NCBI GenBank assembly: GCA_023419055.1
Contig: JAEZYO010000532.1
Span: forward strand, 1-8,973
DNA: 8,973 nt
Source: Pseudomonadota bacterium
Lineage (GTDB): Bacteria > Myxococcota > Polyangia > Polyangiales > Polyangiaceae
Reading direction: 5' to 3'
Shown one piece after another: positions 6,104 to 8,973 of the stretch. The notes beneath the pieces are model-generated. The model was given only the letters and a program-made list of their open reading frames with translations, searched no databases and was not told where the DNA came from. The position numbers and the translations under genes are program-made. Position 1 is the stretch's first letter. Each line of letters begins with the position of its first letter.

Positions 6104-7396
6104 ATGGAAATGCAAGGAAAGCTTCTTTACCCGCTGTTCGCGCTGCTCTCACTCACGCCCGCGTGTGGCGCGGACGACCCTGGCGCCCCAGGGGGATCTG
6201 GCGCCGCGGCTCAGGGTGGAACCAGCCCCATCATGCAGGGCGGCTCCGGGGGAAGTGGGCTCGGCGGCGCAGCCGCTGGAACCGGTGCCGGTGCAGCCGC
6301 TGGAACCGGTGCCGGGGGCGGCGCTGGAACCGGTGCCGGACCCGGAAGCGGGGGAACCCCCGCGAGCGGAGGCAGCGGCGGCTCGAGTGCGGGGACCGGA
6401 GGCGGAGCAGGCGCGAGCAACGGTGGCTCGGGTGGCGGGATCCCACTGCCCTGCACCGGCACTGCGCCCGCCGTCTCCGACGAGGTGATCGGCTGGGCCG
6501 CGGTGAGCGGCGACGGAGTCGAGACCACCACGGGCGGGCTCGGCGGTGAAACCGTGACCGCGACGAGCGCCGAAGAGCTCGCGAGCTACGCGGCGAGCAG
6601 CGCTCCATTGATCATCCGCATCGAGAGCAGCCTTACCATCGGAACGCTGGATGTGGTGTCGAACAAGACCCTGCTCGGCATCGGGCCGGACGTCACGCTG
6701 CGAGGCGGCGTCCGCGTACGGCCGCTCAAGAGCGACGCCCCCATCGTCTCGAACGTCGTGATTCGAAACCTCCACATCGACGCCGCGACCTCGGCCCCGG
6801 ACGACGGCGGCGACGGCATCCACATCGAGCGCGCGCACCACGTCTGGATCGATCACTGCGAGATCTGGGACGCGCCCGACGGCAACACCGACGTGACGCA
6901 CGGCTCGAACTGGATCACCGTCTCGTGGACACGGTTTCGCTATACCGCGGCGGCCCCCAACCAAGATCACCGCTTCTCGAACCTGATCGGGCACTCGGAG
7001 AACAGCGGCGACACGGACCGCGGCCGGCTCAAGGTCACGTATCACCACGTCCACTGGGCGGAGAACGTCGAGCAGCGCATGCCGCGCGTGCGCTTCGGCG
7101 ACGTGCACGTCTTCAACAACTACATCGCGGCCATCGGCGCCCAGGCCGCCGTGGCTGCGGGCACCGAGGCGAAGCTCCTGGTCGAGAACAACCATTTCGA
7201 AGGCGTGAAGGACCCTCACTTCTTCCACGAGGGCTCGGCGACCGCGCAGATCGCAGCGACCGGCAACATCTACGTGAACGTCACCGGCAAGAAGGACGTC
7301 GGACAAGGGCCCTCCTTCACGCCGCCCTATGAGTACACCCTCGACCCCGCCGAACAGGTCGCGTGCGACGTCGGCCTGGGCGCCGGTCCACGCTGA
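6104..7396 (+). CDS. Pectate lyase, polysaccharide lyase family 1, as a lipoprotein
   Basis: 430 residues from ATG 6104; ATG 6110 is an equally good start, with GAGAG (6096-6100) nine bases before it. The frame is open back to 5930, but only this start gives a signal peptide. Residues 1-22 are a hydrophobic signal ending 'LSLTPAC', read as a lipobox with Cys near 23 (the -3 residue is Thr, not the usual Leu). About 25-115 is a Gly/Ala/Ser/Thr-rich spacer, and the rest is the parallel beta-helix lyase domain. Seen: 'VWIDHCEIWD' (Trp248, Asp250) and 'DGNTDVTHGSNWITVSW' (Asp259, Asp263), the calcium-binding region, and 'RMPRVRFGDVHVFNNY' (Arg325, Arg328), the region of the catalytic arginine. 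The family cleaves polygalacturonate by beta-elimination using Ca2+. It is probably anchored outside the cell, using plant pectin as food. It is monocistronic and convergent with the broken lipoprotein gene. Confidence 0.94.
   Translation: MEMQGKLLYPLFALLSLTPACGADDPGAPGGSGAAAQGGTSPIMQGGSGGSGLGGAAAGTGAGAAAGTGAGGGAGTGAGPGSGGTPASGGSGGSSAGTGGGAGASNGGSGGGIPLPCTGTAPAVSDEVIGWAAVSGDGVETTTGGLGGETVTATSAEELASYAASSAPLIIRIESSLTIGTLDVVSNKTLLGIGPDVTLRGGVRVRPLKSDAPIVSNVVIRNLHIDAATSAPDDGGDGIHIERAHHVWIDHCEIWDAPDGNTDVTHGSNWITVSWTRFRYTAAAPNQDHRFSNLIGHSENSGDTDRGRLKVTYHHVHWAENVEQRMPRVRFGDVHVFNNYIAAIGAQAAVAAGTEAKLLVENNHFEGVKDPHFFHEGSATAQIAATGNIYVNVTGKKDVGQGPSFTPPYEYTLDPAEQVACDVGLGAGPR
6269..6340 (+). repeat. Three 24-base tandem units in the lyase spacer
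   Basis: Units at 6269-6292, 6293-6316 and 6317-6340 share the core GCTGGAACCGGTGCCGG. They encode AAAGTGAG, AAAGTGAG and GGAGTGAG. The first two differ by one base, while the third differs mainly at its 5' end. Units of 24 bases keep the frame, so copy number can change the spacer length without breaking the enzyme. Confidence 0.85.
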
Positions 7397-7402
7397 AGTC
7401 GC

Positions 7403-7733
7403 TCAGCGACACACCGAGTCTTCGCAGCGCGGGATCAGCAGCAGATTACAAACGGCGCAGCTGTCGTCGCACTCGTCGAGATCGCGCCAAATCTCTTTCC
7501 ATCGAATCGATTCCACCACGCTTCGGTTCACGGGCACCCCGGCGCAGTGTTCTCGGGGGATCACGATGCAGCCCGGTTGGAGCACCGCGCAGTCCGAGTC
7601 CGTTCGACACGAGCATCCGCCGTAGCCACGAACTCTTTCACCGCCTCCTCTTGCTCGGAACAGTCGCCGTCGCACCCGCCCGACACGATCAGCGCGACCA
7701 TCAAGAGCCCCGACCGACGAGTTGCCGAATCAT
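7403..7733 (-). pseudogene. Frameshifted Cys-rich lipoprotein
   Basis: Reading leftward from ATG 7733: 'MIRQLVGRG' lies in one frame, 'LLMVALIVSGGCDGDC' and 'EEAVKEFVA' in a second, and 'GGCSCRTDSDCAV', 'CIVIPREHCAGVPVNRS' and 'CNLLLIPRCEDSVC' in a third, ending at TGA 7405-7403. Adding one G to the GGGG run (CCCC, 7708-7711, on the given strand) and one base near 7624-7626 yields a single 110-residue protein: a lipoprotein signal ending VSGGC, then about a dozen cysteines. The layout (FV..., C.TDSDC, ...VNR, ...C..C...P.C....C) is like short Cys-rich lipoproteins I associate with myxobacterial genomes; the function is unknown. That two single-base repairs restore everything argues for recent decay or for sequence errors. 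It is convergent with the lyase; the two stops are 6 bases apart. Confidence 0.6.
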
Positions 7734-7832
7734 GTCGTCGATGATGGCATCGTCCGAGACGACGAACTCGACGGCGGCGCAGATTCCGTCTCACGGCGCT
7801 GCTCTTCGAAGTGCAGATCGAGCCTACGGCGC
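7734..7832. other. Spacer with no recognisable gene
   Basis: On the minus strand a short open stretch (about 7820-7703) reads 'AAVEFVVSDDAIIDDMIRQL' and looks protein-like, but it begins after a stop and has no start or known motif. It may be the tail of an eroded gene or chance. Nothing else is seen. Confidence 0.3.
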
Positions 7833-8504
7833 TCAGCCGCCCCGCCGCGCTGGCGGCACCCTGACGGAGGTGACCGCGCGGGTCACGGGATCGACGTCGA
7901 TCACCGTGGGCTCGCGCTCACATTCCCAGGTCGTCACGTTCGCGAAGCACACACCGCCCTCGTGCCAGATCCCACCGTCCTGGTGGATGTGACCAAAGAG
8001 GTGTAGCGCCGGCTTGAGCCGGAGCGCGGTGCCGAGCAGCGCCTCGCAACCGGAGCGCCCCCCGACCGGCGCGCGATCTCCGAAGCCGCGCGGTGGACAG
8101 TGAGTGACGAGCACGTCGGTGCGCTCGGGGATGAGCGCCCAGCGCTCCTCGAGCGGCCGACCGCGAGGCAAGTTGAACGCCCAGCCGTTGTACTCCGGCT
8201 GCCAGGGGCTGCCCCAGAAGCGCAGGCCTTCGATCTCCGCTCCCCCGTCCTCGAGGTAGATGATTCCCTCACCCAGCGCGCGGCGCGCCCGCTCGGCGTC
8301 CCGCGCGAAGCACCAGTCGTGGTTCCCGGCGACCACGATCTTGTGGCGGTGCGGGAGGCTCTGCAGCCAGCGCGCGACCGGCGCGAGCTCTTCCAGGGTT
8401 CCCTTCCTCAAGAGATCACCCGCGTGGACGAACACGTCCCCTTCCGGAACTGGATCGAGCTCCGTTTCGTAGAGGTGGGTGTCGCTGACCGCAACCAGGC
8501 GCAT
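7833..8504 (-). CDS. Calcineurin-like metallophosphoesterase
   Basis: 223 residues from ATG 8504. All five metal-binding blocks of the family are present in order: 'SDTHLYE' (Asp8, His10), 'HAGDLL' (Asp30), 'VVAGNHDW' (Asn61, His62), 'LVTHCPP' (His135) and 'LFGHIHQ' (His172, His174). 'WGSPWQPEYNGWAFN' (97-111) resembles the small single-domain MPPED1/MPPED2-like group. Such enzymes use two metal ions to split phosphodiesters or phosphomonoesters; the substrate here is unknown. There is no signal peptide or membrane helix, so it is cytoplasmic. No Shine-Dalgarno is visible. A possible promoter ends only about 8 bases before the ATG, which would make the mRNA nearly leaderless. Transcribed alone or together with the broken lipoprotein gene 99 bases downstream. 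Confidence 0.94.
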   Translation of the reverse strand: MRLVAVSDTHLYETELDPVPEGDVFVHAGDLLRKGTLEELAPVARWLQSLPHRHKIVVAGNHDWCFARDAERARRALGEGIIYLEDGGAEIEGLRFWGSPWQPEYNGWAFNLPRGRPLEERWALIPERTDVLVTHCPPRGFGDRAPVGGRSGCEALLGTALRLKPALHLFGHIHQDGGIWHEGGVCFANVTTWECEREPTVIDVDPVTRAVTSVRVPPARRGG

Positions 8505-8518
8505 CCGCGCTGGTACGG

Positions 8519-8547
8519 ATGGTCCCCACGAGGTTCGGTGGCGTCAA
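8519..8547 (-). promoter_or_regulatory. Possible sigma-70-type promoter of the metallophosphoesterase
   Basis: On the minus strand TTGACG (8547-8542) is 5/6 to the -35 consensus. After exactly 17 bases comes GACCAT (8524-8519), only 3/6 to the -10. Transcription would begin near 8512. The -35 and spacing are good and the -10 is weak, so this is a tentative call. Confidence 0.28.
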
Positions 8548-8578
8548 GCCGGCGAAGGCGCGGTCGAAATCGAGCTTT

Positions 8579-8604
8579 CCGGGGCCGCGAATCGCGGACC
8601 CCGG
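8579..8604 (-). terminator. Strong GC hairpin behind the S41-like gene
   Basis: CCGGGG CCGCG (8579-8589) and CGCGG A CCCCGG (8593-8604) form an 11-base-pair stem with one unpaired A and a three-base loop. It starts 22 bases past the stop of the gene entering from the right edge. No T-run follows on that strand, so it may stop polymerase poorly or mainly protect the mRNA end. It is the most stable hairpin noticed between genes here. Confidence 0.48.
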
Positions 8605-8626
8605 AGAGCACTATCGAAGGACTCCT

Positions 8627-8973
8627 TCAGTCGTCGCCGCCGACCGCGGCCCCGCCCTCGTCGAGCAGGTCGACCTTGGGGGTCGGGAGCGCTTCGCCGT
8701 TCGGTCCGTCACGGCGCACGATCATCGTGTAGCGCGTCGCGCTGTCTTCGTTCTCGCGGGCGACGACGGTGATCACGTTCACGCCCGGCTGGAGCTCCGC
8801 GTCGAGCGCGAACTTCAAGACCTTCGCGTCCGTGGCCTTGCGGTTCGACTGGTAGAAGACCTTGCGAGCGCCGACGAAGATGAAGACGTCCTGAACCGAG
8901 TCCGCGTCGGTCGCCTGACCTTCGATGCGCACCTTGCTGTCGCTCGTCGCGAGCTTGGCGGGCACCACGTCGA
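8627..8973 (-). CDS. C-terminal end of a larger protein, resembling the tail of S41 (C-terminal processing) peptidases; cut by the window edge
   Basis: About 114 residues up to TGA 8629-8627; the frame is still open at the right edge, so the start lies outside the window. An in-frame GTG at 8968 exists but has no sign of being the real start. Seen: 'SKVRIEGQATDADSVQDVFI', 'FVGARKVFYQSNR', 'ALDAELQPGVNVITVVAR' and 'YTMIVRRDGPNGEALPTPK', then an acidic Gly-rich end. This beta-rich module is what I recall at the C-terminus of PDZ-containing S41 proteases of delta-proteobacteria/Myxococcota; the catalytic part is not in the window, so the name rests on memory of that tail only. If right, the protein would be periplasmic and trim or degrade exported proteins. 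A strong hairpin follows the stop, and the metallophosphoesterase lies 122 bases further on the same strand. Confidence 0.55.
   Translation of the reverse strand, partial: DVVPAKLATSDSKVRIEGQATDADSVQDVFIFVGARKVFYQSNRKATDAKVLKFALDAELQPGVNVITVVARENEDSATRYTMIVRRDGPNGEALPTPKVDLLDEGGAAVGGDD

Noticed and set aside
5226..6152. Minus-strand open frame of 308 codons covering the broken Cys-rich gene
   Set aside because: No motif and Ser/Arg-rich composition; the opposite strand has the ordered cysteine repeats.
6149..7306. Minus-strand open frame opposite the pectate lyase
   Set aside because: Shadow of the lyase frame; no conserved motifs, while the plus strand has the calcium and catalytic regions.
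7363..7992. Plus-strand open frame of 209 codons after the lyase
   Set aside because: It overlaps the lyase stop, the ordered Cys pattern on the minus strand and the metallophosphoesterase; its own product is low-complexity.
1..8973. CRISPR array, tRNA/rRNA, transposase, phage or toxin-antitoxin genes
   Set aside because: Both strands were read for these; no regularly spaced repeats, cloverleaf or matching protein motifs were seen.

Overview
The window is about two-thirds G+C and reads like a chromosomal stretch of a large-genome myxobacterium (Myxococcota, most likely Polyangiales). Four things support this: strong third-position GC bias, a Gly/Ala/Ser-rich linker behind a lipoprotein signal, Cys-rich 'CDDG.ACT' modules with a remnant MYXO-CTERM-like tail, and a -24/-12 (sigma-54) promoter in front of an ECF sigma factor. 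This assignment is inferred from style, since no marker gene is present. I see no tRNA, rRNA, CRISPR array, insertion sequence or phage gene.

Layout, left to right. (1) 1-543, minus: N-terminal 181 residues of a TrmA/RlmD-type RNA uracil-C5 methyltransferase with its Fe-S cysteines, cut by the left edge. (2) 601-3718, plus: a probable three-gene operon of a membrane-anchored FGE/SUMF1-fold protein, acpS (holo-ACP synthase) and nnr (bifunctional NAD(P)H-hydrate repair), the last two joined by a 4-nt ATGA overlap. (3) 3786-4388, plus: a near-consensus sigma-54 promoter followed by an orphan ECF sigma factor with a clear Shine-Dalgarno. (4) 4403-5283, minus: two small YeeE/YedE membrane proteins in a 4-nt overlapping pair, convergent with the sigma factor. 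(5) 5345-5919, plus: a broken Cys-rich surface-protein gene. (6) 6104-7396, plus: a secreted, lipid-anchored family 1 pectate lyase, preceded by an inverted repeat that may be an operator or leader hairpin. (7) 7403-7733, minus: a Cys-rich lipoprotein gene that needs two single-base repairs to read through. (8) 7833-8504, minus: a calcineurin-like metallophosphoesterase. (9) 8627-8973, minus: the C-terminal end of a larger protein resembling the tail of S41 (C-terminal processing) peptidases, with a strong hairpin behind it.

Functionally this is a mixture of housekeeping (rRNA methylation, carrier-protein activation, cofactor repair), regulation (a sigma-54 to ECF cascade), sulfur-compound uptake and plant-polysaccharide degradation, interleaved with decaying surface-protein genes. 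I did not find a convincing new multi-gene system. The most informative signals are the sigma-54 promoter driving an ECF sigma gene, the inverted repeat before the pectate lyase, and two genes that are one or two bases away from being intact.
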